Source of the DNA: an uncultured Dietzia sp.
Lineage (GTDB): Bacteria; Actinomycetota; Actinomycetes; Mycobacteriales; Mycobacteriaceae
Length of the DNA: 41,605 nt
NCBI RefSeq assembly: GCF_937873725.1
Contig: NZ_CALMYY010000063.1
Span: 1-41,605, forward strand
Direction: 5' to 3'
In this document: piece after piece, positions 32,430 through 40,736 of the stretch
Layout of the letters: each line of letters opens with the position of its first letter
How positions within the stretch are numbered: the first letter of the stretch is position 1
The notes under the pieces: generated by a model
The model's database searches: none
Told to the model about the DNA's origin: nothing
Seen by the model: only the letters and a program-made list of their open reading frames with translations
Made by a program: the position numbers and the translations under genes

Positions 32430-34934
32430 TCAGACCTGCAGTGCCGGGCGCTCCAGGCACGGCCGGCAGGCGCGGGCCCGCTCGTCCAACCCCAACGTCA
32501 CCGTCTCCCCCGCCGGCACCAGGACCGGCTGCCCCTGCACGGTGCAGTCGAAGTCCGCGCCGTTGAGGTTGACCAGCGTGATCTCCTCGTGCGTTACGCG
32601 GACCCGCACGTGCGTGCCGCGGACGGTCAGCCGGAACGTCAGCGCGTCCCACTCGGCCGGCACCCGCGGGTCGAAGGAGATGTCCCCCCGGTAGTCGCGC
32701 ATGCCGCCGAACCCGCTGACCAGCGCCGACCAGACACCACCGGCGGAGGCCACGTGGATCCCGTCCGCGGCGTTGCCGTGCACGTCCGCCAGGTCCACCA
32801 CGAGCGCCTTGGAGAAATGCTCGAACGCCTCCTCGCAGTAGCCGATCTCGGCGGCGATGATCGACTGGACCACGGCCGAGAGCGTGGAGTCGCCGGTGGT
32901 GAGCGGGTCGTAGTACTCGAAGTTGGCCCGCTTCTGGTCCTCGGTGAACTCGTCGCCGCGCAGGAACATCGCCAACACCACGTCGGCCTGCTTGAGCACC
33001 TGGTGGCGGTAGATCACCAACGGGTGGAAGTGCAGCAGCAGCGGCCGCCGGGGCTCGGCCAGATCCTGGTCCCAGACCTCCTTGGCCAGGAAGTCCTGGT
33101 CCTGCGGGTGCACACCCAGCGCCTCGTCGTAGGTGATCACCATGTTCTTGGCGGCGCGTTTCCATTCGGCGATCTCGCTGTTGTCGATCTTCAGGCGCCG
33201 GCAGATCCCCTCCCACCGACCGTCGCCCAGCTCGGCGATGCGCTTGCACGCGATCGCCGCGGCCACCAGGTTGAACCGGGCCATGGCGTTGGTGAAGAGG
33301 TTGTTGTCCACGACGGTCGTGTACTCGTCGGGGCCGGTCACCCCGTGGATGTGGAACCGGCCGTCGACGGCGAAGAACCCGAGCGAGACCCACATGCGGG
33401 CGGTCTCCACCAGCACGTCCACGCCCTCGCGGACCATGAACTCCTGGTCGTCGGTCGCCCAGACGTACTTGACCATGGCGTGCGCGATGTCCGCGTTGAT
33501 GTGGTACTGAGCGGTGCCGGCCTCGTAGTAGGCCGAGGCCTCCTCGCCGTTGATGGTGCGCCACGGGTAGAGCGCGCCCTTCACGGACAGGAAGCGGGCG
33601 CGCTCGCGGGCCTTGTCCAGCATCGAGTAGCGGAACCGCAGGGCGTTGCGCGCGAACTGCGGCAGCGTGTAGGTGAGGAACGGCAGGACGTAGGTCTCGG
33701 TGTCCCAGAAGTAGTGGCCGGAGTAGCCGCTGCCGGTGACGCCCTTGGCGGCGATCCCGCACGTCTCCGCCCGCGCCGAGGCCTGCGCCAGCTGGAAGAG
33801 GTTGAAGCGGATGGCCTGCTGGGTCTCCGCGGGCCCCTCCACCTCGACGTCGGCGCGGTGCCAGAAGTGGTCGTACCAGTCGCGCTGCGTGCGGTGCAGG
33901 TCCTGCACCCCGCGGTCGCGGGCCCGCATGAGGGTCCGCGCGCAGCGTTCCACCAGCTCGTGGGCCGGGACCTGCGCGGACGTGTGGTAGGCCGCCATCT
34001 TGGTGAGCCGGAACACGCGACCCGGAGTCACGTGCGCGTGGTAGATCACGCGCGATCCGTCCTCGTCGACGACCGTGTTCATGTCCACGTTGTCTTCCGT
34101 CTCGACGCGGTGGTCCACGGCCACGCCGATGGTCATCCCCGAGTTGGCGCAGCGATACCCGTGCACCTGGTAGCCGCGCTGGCCCTCGCAGTGCTGCGAC
34201 TCGAGCACCCGGTGCTCGAGGCCGTCCGACCGGCGGGGGTCGAAGCCCTCTGCCGTCCCGGCGTCGGCGGAGTGGTACTCGTCCTCGCCGTCCTGCCGGT
34301 TGAGCACCTGCGAGGAGATCACCACGGGTGCCGGCTCGTCGGGGAGCTCGATCTCGTAGGTCATCACCGCGAGGTGCTTCTCCACCATCGACACCATGCG
34401 GGTGGTGCGGATGACGACCTTCTTGCCGGCGGGCGTCCGCCACACCAGCTCGCGGCGCAGGATGCCGTCGCGGAAGTCGATGCTGCGCTCGTAGCGCTCG
34501 AGGTCGGCGGCGGTCACGCGCAGCGGCTCGTCGTCCACGTACACGCGGATCGTCTTGGTGTCGGGGGCGTCGACCATCGTCTGCCCCTCGCGGGCGAGCC
34601 CGAACGCGTCCTCGGCGTGCTGGATGGGCCACGTCTCGTGGAACCCGTTAACGTAGGTCCCGTGGGTGCGGGAGTCCCGGCCCTCCTCGGGGTTGCCGCG
34701 CATCCCCAGGTAGCCGTTGGCCACGGAGAACTGCGTCTCGGACACCCCGAGCGGGGAGGCCTTGGGGCTGGTCTCGACCCAGCGCCACGGGTCCACGGGG
34801 TGCGTGGAGCGGTTGATCTCCGGGACCTCGAGGTGGCTGCGCAGGTTGACGCCGTAGGTCGTGCGGATGTTGCCGGGGACGGACTCGCCGACGGTGTCGT
34901 GGACCGGGCCGCGCCCGGGGGTGACGGGGCTCAT
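32430..34934 (-). CDS. GH65 family glycoside phosphorylase (maltose/trehalose/kojibiose type)
   Basis: The 834-residue protein has the GH65 layout: N-terminal beta-sandwich (to about 300, with FSVANGYLGMRGNPEEG), an (alpha/alpha)6 barrel with GYSGHYFWDTETYVLPFL, the catalytic acid Glu in HGVTGPDEYTTVVDN, and LLLHFHPLVIYRHQVLKQAD near the phosphate site. A C-terminal sheet follows. These enzymes phosphorolyse alpha-linked disaccharides to beta-glucose 1-phosphate plus glucose. The ATG overlaps the beta-PGM stop by four bases (ATGA), so the pair is coupled. M. tuberculosis has the same pair elsewhere (Rv3400-Rv3401). The disaccharide is not decidable from motifs. Confidence 0.92.
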   Translation of the reverse strand: MSPVTPGRGPVHDTVGESVPGNIRTTYGVNLRSHLEVPEINRSTHPVDPWRWVETSPKASPLGVSETQFSVANGYLGMRGNPEEGRDSRTHGTYVNGFHETWPIQHAEDAFGLAREGQTMVDAPDTKTIRVYVDDEPLRVTAADLERYERSIDFRDGILRRELVWRTPAGKKVVIRTTRMVSMVEKHLAVMTYEIELPDEPAPVVISSQVLNRQDGEDEYHSADAGTAEGFDPRRSDGLEHRVLESQHCEGQRGYQVHGYRCANSGMTIGVAVDHRVETEDNVDMNTVVDEDGSRVIYHAHVTPGRVFRLTKMAAYHTSAQVPAHELVERCARTLMRARDRGVQDLHRTQRDWYDHFWHRADVEVEGPAETQQAIRFNLFQLAQASARAETCGIAAKGVTGSGYSGHYFWDTETYVLPFLTYTLPQFARNALRFRYSMLDKARERARFLSVKGALYPWRTINGEEASAYYEAGTAQYHINADIAHAMVKYVWATDDQEFMVREGVDVLVETARMWVSLGFFAVDGRFHIHGVTGPDEYTTVVDNNLFTNAMARFNLVAAAIACKRIAELGDGRWEGICRRLKIDNSEIAEWKRAAKNMVITYDEALGVHPQDQDFLAKEVWDQDLAEPRRPLLLHFHPLVIYRHQVLKQADVVLAMFLRGDEFTEDQKRANFEYYDPLTTGDSTLSAVVQSIIAAEIGYCEEAFEHFSKALVVDLADVHGNAADGIHVASAGGVWSALVSGFGGMRDYRGDISFDPRVPAEWDALTFRLTVRGTHVRVRVTHEEITLVNLNGADFDCTVQGQPVLVPAGETVTLGLDERARACRPCLERPALQV

Positions 34935-35659
34935 GACCCCGTCGCCGTCGGTCCGGGGATGAGCTCGGAGAGATCGACGACGACGAGGTCGGCGCCCTCG
35001 TCGAGCAGGACCTCGCGCCCGGCCCCGCGGTCCACGCCCACCACCCGGGCGAACCCGCCGGCGGCACCGGCCTGCACGCCGGAGACGGCGTCCTCGATCA
35101 CCACGCACCGGGCCGCGGGCACCCCGAGCAGCTCGGCGCCCCGCAGGTAGGTGTCGGGCCGGGGCTTGCCGGGGATGCCCTCGGCGGCGGCGACCAGCCC
35201 GTCGACCACCACCTCGAAGCGGTCCCGCAGCCCCGCGGCCTCGAGGACCGCGGTGGCGTTCTTGGAGCTGGAGACCACGCAGGAGGCGATGCCGGCGGCG
35301 TCGAGGGCGTCGAGGTAGGCCACCGACCCCGGGTAGGCCTCGATCCCCTCGTCGAGCAGCTCACGGAAGATCACGTTCTTGCGCATTCCCAGCCCGTGGA
35401 TGGTGTCCGCGTCGGCCGGGTCGTCGTCGTCCCCCTCCGGCAGGGCGATCCCGCGCGCGGCGAGCATCGACGCGATGCCCTCCACACGGGGCTTGCCGTC
35501 GATGTAGCGGAAGTAGTCCTCGTCCGAGTAGGGGTCGATCCCGCGGTCGGCGAAGTAGGCGGAGAACATCCGGTTCCACGCCTGCATGTGCTTCTCCGCC
35601 GTCGGGGTGATCACCCCGTCGAGGTCGAAGAGCACGGCGTCCACACCGTCATGGTCCAT
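34931..35659 (-). CDS. Beta-phosphoglucomutase, HAD superfamily
   Basis: A 242-residue HAD phosphomutase: nucleophile motif AVLFDLDGVITPTAEKH, cap domain with YFRYIDGKPRVEGIASML, motif II SSSKNATAVLEA, motif III Lys in GKPRPDTYL and motif IV VIEDAVSGVQAGAAGG. It would convert beta-glucose 1-phosphate, made by the coupled GH65 enzyme, to glucose 6-phosphate. ATG at 35659 is preceded by AGGACA. A TAGCCT box lies about 55 bases upstream on the minus strand. Confidence 0.92.
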   Translation of the reverse strand: MDHDGVDAVLFDLDGVITPTAEKHMQAWNRMFSAYFADRGIDPYSDEDYFRYIDGKPRVEGIASMLAARGIALPEGDDDDPADADTIHGLGMRKNVIFRELLDEGIEAYPGSVAYLDALDAAGIASCVVSSSKNATAVLEAAGLRDRFEVVVDGLVAAAEGIPGKPRPDTYLRGAELLGVPAARCVVIEDAVSGVQAGAAGGFARVVGVDRGAGREVLLDEGADLVVVDLSELIPGPTATGS

Positions 35660-35855
35660 GTCGTGTCCTGCTTCCGGGCGCCGGGCCGTTCTCTGTCTTG
35701 CCGATGACGCACCAAGGCTAGACTCACCCACCGCATCTGGCCGCCCCGGACCACCCTCCTATGGGACACCTCACACTCCGCGCGCGCGTACCGGCCACGA
35801 CCGCGGGACGCCCCGGGGTGGGCGGGATGCGCAGATCCGTGGTGTGCGGTGGCAT

Positions 35856-35884
35856 TATGTTAGGGACCATGACCAGAAGGAGAG
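35856..35884 (+). promoter_or_regulatory. Promoter and dual start of the lipoprotein gene
   Basis: TATGTT (35856-35861) lies exactly seven bases before ATG 35869, the local leaderless pattern. The same frame meets a second ATG at 35887 preceded by AAGGAGAG (35877-35884). Both starts are usable: leaderless from the first, Shine-Dalgarno-led from the second. Confidence 0.65.
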
Positions 35885-35886
35885 AG

Positions 35887-36660
35887 ATGAGACTCCGTAC
35901 CCGCACCCCCCGCCGTGTGGCCATCGCCGGCCTGGCTCTGGCGACGGCGGCCTCGCTCACCGCCTGTTCGTCGGAATCCGATGACGCCTCCGCTGACCCC
36001 GGCCAGACCACGAGCGCGGCCGTCGACGAGTCCACGCCGCAGGCACCGGTGAACGACCTCATCCTGGGCGAGGGCGAGACCCCGGGATCGGGCGTCGTGC
36101 GGGTGATCGGGCCGGACGTCCTCCGGGAGCCGATCGACAAGCTGATCGCCGATCAGGGCCGTCAGCTCATGGAGAACCCGGCGTGCGACAAGGTCTCCCG
36201 CCTGGAGACCGTCTCCAACTTCGCGCTCACCGAGGGTGTCACCGCGGCGGTGCTGTACAAGCAGTCCGAGACGGACGAGACGCAGCACCAGTTCGGCATC
36301 GGGCTGGTCAAGAAGAAGCTGGACGAGTTCCTCGACCGCTCGCTCTACGAGGCCTGCACCACCTCGAAGAGCGCCAGCAACCCCGAGGTGGAGCTGGTCA
36401 TGACCGTCGCCGACGCCCCGGCCGTCGAGGGCGCCGAGGGTTTCCGGGTGACCAGCGACTTCCTGGTCAACCAGCCCGACGGCAGCAGGACCATCAGCCG
36501 GGCGATCGTCATCCACGGGTTCGCCCGCGGCGTCACCTCCAGCATCGAGTACATGGCCACCGGCAACGATGCGGCGGCCGACCCCGTCCTGCCCGCCGCG
36601 AACGCCGCTCTCGACAAGATCTACGAGGCGCAGATGAACAAGATCATCGCCGCGAAGTAA
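35887..36660 (+). CDS. Secreted lipoprotein of unknown function
   Basis: A 257-residue precursor with a basic n-region (MRLRTRTPRRVAIAG), a hydrophobic core and the lipobox LTAC; Cys27 would be lipidated after cleavage. A Ser/Asp/Thr-rich linker is followed by an alpha/beta domain with PIDKLIADQGRQLMENPACD, GIGLVKKKLDEF, a second and third Cys (NPACDK, YEACTTS; possibly a disulfide) and GFRVTSDFLVNQPDG. I do not recognise a named family. The alternative leaderless start at 35869 adds MTRRRE. A perfect palindromic terminator follows. Confidence 0.85.
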   Translation: MRLRTRTPRRVAIAGLALATAASLTACSSESDDASADPGQTTSAAVDESTPQAPVNDLILGEGETPGSGVVRVIGPDVLREPIDKLIADQGRQLMENPACDKVSRLETVSNFALTEGVTAAVLYKQSETDETQHQFGIGLVKKKLDEFLDRSLYEACTTSKSASNPEVELVMTVADAPAVEGAEGFRVTSDFLVNQPDGSRTISRAIVIHGFARGVTSSIEYMATGNDAAADPVLPAANAALDKIYEAQMNKIIAAK

Positions 36661-36678
36661 CCCGCTCGAGACCACGCG

Positions 36679-36712
36679 AGAACGCCCCCGGAGCCGGCTC
36701 CGGGGGCGTTCT
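36679..36712. terminator. Bidirectional terminator between the lipoprotein gene and lpd
   Basis: A perfect 34-base palindrome: AGAACGCCCCCGGAGCC and its complement, with no unpaired loop bases in the sequence. It lies 18 bases after the lipoprotein stop and 28 bases before the lpd stop of the convergent gene. It is flanked by CTGG rather than T runs. Confidence 0.85.
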
Positions 36713-36740
36713 GGCGTCGGGGCCCCGGAGGGCGATCCCG

Positions 36741-38135
36741 CTAGAGGTTGATCATGTGGCCGCCGACGCCCTCGAGGGCCTCCTTCATCGCCTCGGACAG
36801 GGTCGGGTGCGTGTGCACGTTGCGGGCCACGTCCTCCGCGGTGAGGTCCCACATCTGCGCGAGGGTCAGCTCGGGCAGCAGCTCGGACACGTCCGGGCCG
36901 ATGAGGTGCGCCCCCAGCAGTTCGCCGTGCGTACCGTCCGCCACGACCTTGACGAACCCGACGGCGTGCCCCAGCCCCTGGGCCTTCCCGTTGGCCGAGA
37001 ACGGGAACTTGCCCACCTTGACGTCGTAACCCTCGTCGCGGGCCTGGGCCTCGGTCAGCCCGAACGACGCCACCTGGGGCTGGCAGAAGGTGGCACGCGG
37101 CATCATCCGGTAGTCGCCCAGCGTCTGGGTCTCGGCACCCGCCATGGTCTCGGCGGCCACCACGCCCTGGGCCTCGGCCACGTGGGCCAGCTGCAGCTTG
37201 GCGGTGACGTCGCCGAGCGCGTAGATCCCCGGGACGTTGGTCCGCATGGTGTCGTCGATCGCGATGGCGCCGCGATCGGTGAGCTCGACGCCCGTGTTCT
37301 CCAGCCCGAAGCCCTCGACGCGGGGGGCGAATCCCACGGCCATGAGCACCTTGTCCACGGTGAGGGTCTGCGTGGACCCCTCGTCACCGTTCTTCTCCAC
37401 CCGGACCTCCACGGAGTCACCCTTGTCGGTGATCGCGGTGGTCTTGTGGCCGGTGAGGAGCTTCACCCCGAGCTTCTTGTAGTGCTTGGCGATCTCCTTG
37501 GAGACCTCCTCGTCCTCGTTCGGCAGGAGACGGTCCATGTACTCGACGATCGTGACCTCGACGCCGTAGTTGGCCATGACGTACGCGAACTCCATGCCGA
37601 TCGCGCCGGCCCCCACGATCACGACCGAGTCCGGCAGCTCGCGGGAGAGGATCTGCTCCTCGTAGCTCACCACGTTCTCGCTCAACTCGATCCCGGGCAG
37701 CGACTTGACCACGGATCCGGTCGCGATGATGCAGTTGTCGAACGTGTACGCCGTGCCGCCCACCTCGATCGTCTTGGCGTCGGTGAAGGTGCCGAACCCG
37801 TCGATCTCCGTGATCTTGTTCTTCTTCATGAGGAAGTGGACGCCCTTGACGATCTGGGCCGAGACCTTGCGGCTGCGGTCGTGGGCGACGCCGTAGTCGA
37901 AGGAGACGTCGCCGGAGATGCCGAAGGTCTTGGCGTCGCGCAGCACGGTGTTGGCCAACTCGGCGTTGCGCAGCAGGGCCTTGGAGGGGATGCACCCCAC
38001 GTTGAGGCAGACTCCGCCCCAGTACTTCTCCTCGACGACGGCCACCTTGAGGCCGAGCTGCGAGGCGCGGATGGCGGCGACGTAGCCACCGGGGCCCGCG
38101 CCGAGGACGATGAGGTCGTAATGAGAGTCAGCCAC
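36741..38135 (-). CDS. lpd: Dihydrolipoamide dehydrogenase
   Basis: The 464-residue flavoprotein (E3) reoxidises dihydrolipoamide in 2-oxoacid dehydrogenase complexes, and in mycobacteria also serves the peroxynitrite reductase complex. FAD loop [18 protein letters not shown], redox-active Cys pair [18 protein letters not shown] loop [29 protein letters not shown] and the catalytic His-Glu in [10 protein letters not shown] are all present. GTG at 38135 has TACCCT seven bases upstream on the minus strand and gives the usual N-terminus ADSHYDLIV. Confidence 0.97.
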   Translation of the reverse strand: MADSHYDLIVLGAGPGGYVAAIRASQLGLKVAVVEEKYWGGVCLNVGCIPSKALLRNAELANTVLRDAKTFGISGDVSFDYGVAHDRSRKVSAQIVKGVHFLMKKNKITEIDGFGTFTDAKTIEVGGTAYTFDNCIIATGSVVKSLPGIELSENVVSYEEQILSRELPDSVVIVGAGAIGMEFAYVMANYGVEVTIVEYMDRLLPNEDEEVSKEIAKHYKKLGVKLLTGHKTTAITDKGDSVEVRVEKNGDEGSTQTLTVDKVLMAVGFAPRVEGFGLENTGVELTDRGAIAIDDTMRTNVPGIYALGDVTAKLQLAHVAEAQGVVAAETMAGAETQTLGDYRMMPRATFCQPQVASFGLTEAQARDEGYDVKVGKFPFSANGKAQGLGHAVGFVKVVADGTHGELLGAHLIGPDVSELLPELTLAQMWDLTAEDVARNVHTHPTLSEAMKEALEGVGGHMINL

Positions 38136-38206
38136 GACACACAGGGTATGCGCAACGGGCGGCTCCGGCACGGGATGCACCCGGGAATCGCACCCGAAAT
38201 GAGCAT

Positions 38207-38237
38207 CGCCGCCCCCTTCCGCGTGGAGGGGGCGGCG
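38207..38237 (-). terminator. Stem-loop after the 51-residue peptide gene
   Basis: CGCCGCCCCC (38207-38216) pairs with GGGGGCGGCG (38228-38237), with partial pairing inside. It starts 23 bases after the stop of the small gene and lies upstream of the lpd promoter. Confidence 0.7.
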
Positions 38238-38260
38238 ACGTCGACCGCGTCAGTGGCGGA

Positions 38261-38416
38261 TCAGGACAGGTTGCCCAGGACCGACTTGAGGGCGGTGGTC
38301 ACGAGACCACCGATCGCCTCGGCGATCTGATCCGTGATGGTGGTGGTGGAACTGCCGCCGCTGAGGGAGCTGGACTCGCTGGAACCGCCGGCGAGGATCT
38401 CTTCGAGAGAAGCCAT
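38261..38416 (-). CDS. 51-residue peptide with amphipathic C-terminal helix
   Basis: This small gene has its own signals: ATG at 38416 with CGGAG seven bases upstream, a stop at 38261 and a strong hairpin afterwards. The product has a short acidic start (MASLEEIL), a Gly/Ser-rich middle (AGGSSESSSLSGGSS) and a helix-prone C-terminus (TITDQIAEAIGGLVTTALKS, then VLGNLS) with hydrophobic residues on one face. It has no signal peptide. Size and layout recall the 45-60-residue PorA/PorH cell-wall channel peptides of mycolic-acid actinobacteria, but no sequence identity can be claimed. The gene is real with fair confidence; the function is open. Confidence 0.7.
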   Translation of the reverse strand: MASLEEILAGGSSESSSLSGGSSTTTITDQIAEAIGGLVTTALKSVLGNLS

Positions 38417-38462
38417 GTGTATCTCCGTTTATCGAGTGCATCCCCGACCTAGTCGAGAATGG

Positions 38463-38480
38463 CCGGGTCAACCGACCCGG
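38463..38480. promoter_or_regulatory. Inverted repeat in the divergent peptide-gene / peptidase region
   Basis: CCGGGTC-AACC-GACCCGG forms a 7-bp dyad in the 166-base divergent region. On the minus strand it overlaps TTGACC, a possible -35 for the small peptide gene, so it may be an operator. The peptidase promoter is separate, at 38570-38575 (CATCAT). Confidence 0.45.
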
Positions 38481-38582
38481 ACGCCCGGTTGATGATACTG
38501 ACCACGCGGTCCGGTAACAAGACCCTGAGCGTGAGAGGTGCCGCTGCGGACGTGTCGCGTCGATCACGGCATCATCGAGGGC

Positions 38583-40736
38583 ATGACAGCCCCCGCCGAC
38601 GTCGACCCCCACCTCCACCTGGAGTCCGTGGACTCCCCCGAGGCCCTCTCATGGGTCCGCGAGCGCAGCGACCGGACGGTGGCGGACCTCGCGTCCGGGC
38701 CGGCCGCCGACGCCGCGACCGCCCGCGCCCTGGAGATCCTCGACGCCACGGACCGCATCGCCTGGCCCGTCCTGCGGGGCCGCCACGCCTACACCCTGTG
38801 GCGGGACGCCGAGCATCCCCGCGGGCTGTGGCGCCGGGTGCCGTGGTCGGTGCTCGCACAGGGCGCCCCCGCCGTGGACCACCCGGCCTGGGAGACGCTC
38901 CTGGACGTGGACGCCCTCGCCGCCGAGGAGGACGTGAACTGGGTCTACTCGGGCACCGTTGTCCGGCGCCCGTCGGACGACCGCGTGCTGATCCGGCTGT
39001 CCCGTGGGGGCGCGGACGCCGTGGAGATCCGCGAGTTCGACCTGGCCTCCCGGCGCTTCGTCCCCCGGGCCGAGGGGGGATTCCGGTTGGCGGAGGCCAA
39101 GTGCTCGGTGTCCTGGGTCGACCGCGACACGGTCCTGCTGGCCGCCCCCCTGGATCCCGACGGCTCCGACGCGACCGAGTCCGGGTACGCCCGCGTGGTC
39201 CGCCTGTGGCGCCGGGGCACCGATCCGGTGGACGCCCCCGAGCTCTTCTCCGGCCGGACGGACGACGTCGCCGTGGGCGCCTCCCACGACCCTGTCACCG
39301 GGCGCGTCACCGCCAGCCGGGCGCCCGACTTCCACACCTCCGAGGAGTGGTCCTGGCCCCTCGGCGCCGACCCCACGGTCGACGCCCCGTTCAGGCTGCC
39401 CGTTCCCGAGGACTGCCGGGTGGACTCCTGCGGCGACTGGCTGCTGCTGCGCCCCCGGACCGACCTCGGCGCCGCGGGGCGGACCTACCCGGGCGGCTCG
39501 GTGCTCGTGGTCCCGTGGGCCGCGGTCGACGCCGACGCCGGCCGGCTCCCCGAGCCGGCGGTCCTGTTCGCGCCCACCCCGTCCACCACCGTCGAGGACG
39601 TGACATGGGGTCGGGGCCGGCTCCTGTTGACGATCCTCGACGACACGGAGTCGCGCCTCGAGGCGTTCGCGATCCCCGACACCGCCGACGGTCCGTGGGA
39701 GCCGCTGCCCGTGAGGGGCCTGCCCGAGCACGTCTCGGTGGACGTGCTGTCCTGCGATCGACTCGCGTGGGCGGGCGTCGCCGGTGCGGGCCCGGCCGCC
39801 GAGCGCCCCCACCCCGACGATGCCGTGCTCGCCGTCTCCGGCCCGGTCGTCCCGCCCTCCCTGGTCCTGCTCCGCGCCGACGGCTCCAACCAGACCCTCG
39901 GCTCGACCCCGCACCGCTTCGACGCCACCGGGATCGAGGTCACCCGGCACACGGCGGTCAGCGACGACGGCACCGAGGTGCCGTACACCGTGATGCGCGG
40001 ACCCGGCGGGCCGGGCCCGCGGCCCACGATCCTCTACGGCTACGGCGGGTTCGAGGTCTCCATGCGGCCCGCCTACGCCGCCCTGCGCGGCGCGCTGTGG
40101 CTCGAGGACGGCGGCGTGTACGTGGTGGCCGGCATCCGCGGCGGCGGCGAGTACGGGCCCGGCTGGCACCGGGCGGCGGTCCGCGAGAACCGGCCCCGCG
40201 CCTTCGAGGACTTCGCGGCCGTCGCCCGCGCGCTCGTCGACACCGGGGTCACCACGCGGGACCAGCTGGGCGCCACGGGCGGATCCAACGGCGGGCTGCT
40301 CATGGGCGTCATGCTCACCCGCTACCCGGAGCTCTTCGGGGCGCTGGCGATCGCGGTGCCGCTGCTGGACATGAAGCGGTACCACCTGCTGCTGGCGGGA
40401 GCGTCGTGGATGGCCGAGTACGGCGACCCGGACTCGGCGGACTGGGAGGACTTCCTGGGGCACTACTCGCCCTACCAGCACGTCCGCCCGGCCACGGAGG
40501 TCCGCTATCCGCCGGTCCTCATGACCACCTCCACCCGGGACGACCGCGTGCACCCGGGCCACGCCCGCAAGATGACGGCCGCCCTGGAGGCCGCCGGCCA
40601 CGAGGTGGCGTACTACGAGAACACGGAGGGTGGCCACGCCGGCGCGGCCGACAACTCGCAGGAGGCCCGGAAGGCGGTCCTCACCTACGAGTTCTTCCGG
40701 CGTCGTCTCCCTCGTCGTCGTCCCGGGACGGACTGA
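38583..40736 (+). CDS. S9A prolyl-oligopeptidase-family serine peptidase (Rv0457c-like)
   Basis: A 717-residue cytoplasmic peptidase with an N-terminal beta-propeller (about 70-430) and a C-terminal alpha/beta-hydrolase domain. The catalytic set is visible: nucleophile GATGGSNGGLLMGV, Asp in TSTRDDRVHPGHARK and His in ENTEGGHAGAAD. YGYGGFEVSM and GIRGGGEYGPGWHRAA are typical S9A segments. ATG at 38583 has CATCAT seven bases upstream, in a context almost identical to that of the DUF559 gene. Its last 56 bases overlap tail-to-tail with the convergent hydrolase gene. It would cleave short peptides, probably after Pro or a basic residue. Confidence 0.92.
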   Translation: MTAPADVDPHLHLESVDSPEALSWVRERSDRTVADLASGPAADAATARALEILDATDRIAWPVLRGRHAYTLWRDAEHPRGLWRRVPWSVLAQGAPAVDHPAWETLLDVDALAAEEDVNWVYSGTVVRRPSDDRVLIRLSRGGADAVEIREFDLASRRFVPRAEGGFRLAEAKCSVSWVDRDTVLLAAPLDPDGSDATESGYARVVRLWRRGTDPVDAPELFSGRTDDVAVGASHDPVTGRVTASRAPDFHTSEEWSWPLGADPTVDAPFRLPVPEDCRVDSCGDWLLLRPRTDLGAAGRTYPGGSVLVVPWAAVDADAGRLPEPAVLFAPTPSTTVEDVTWGRGRLLLTILDDTESRLEAFAIPDTADGPWEPLPVRGLPEHVSVDVLSCDRLAWAGVAGAGPAAERPHPDDAVLAVSGPVVPPSLVLLRADGSNQTLGSTPHRFDATGIEVTRHTAVSDDGTEVPYTVMRGPGGPGPRPTILYGYGGFEVSMRPAYAALRGALWLEDGGVYVVAGIRGGGEYGPGWHRAAVRENRPRAFEDFAAVARALVDTGVTTRDQLGATGGSNGGLLMGVMLTRYPELFGALAIAVPLLDMKRYHLLLAGASWMAEYGDPDSADWEDFLGHYSPYQHVRPATEVRYPPVLMTTSTRDDRVHPGHARKMTAALEAAGHEVAYYENTEGGHAGAADNSQEARKAVLTYEFFRRRLPRRRPGTD

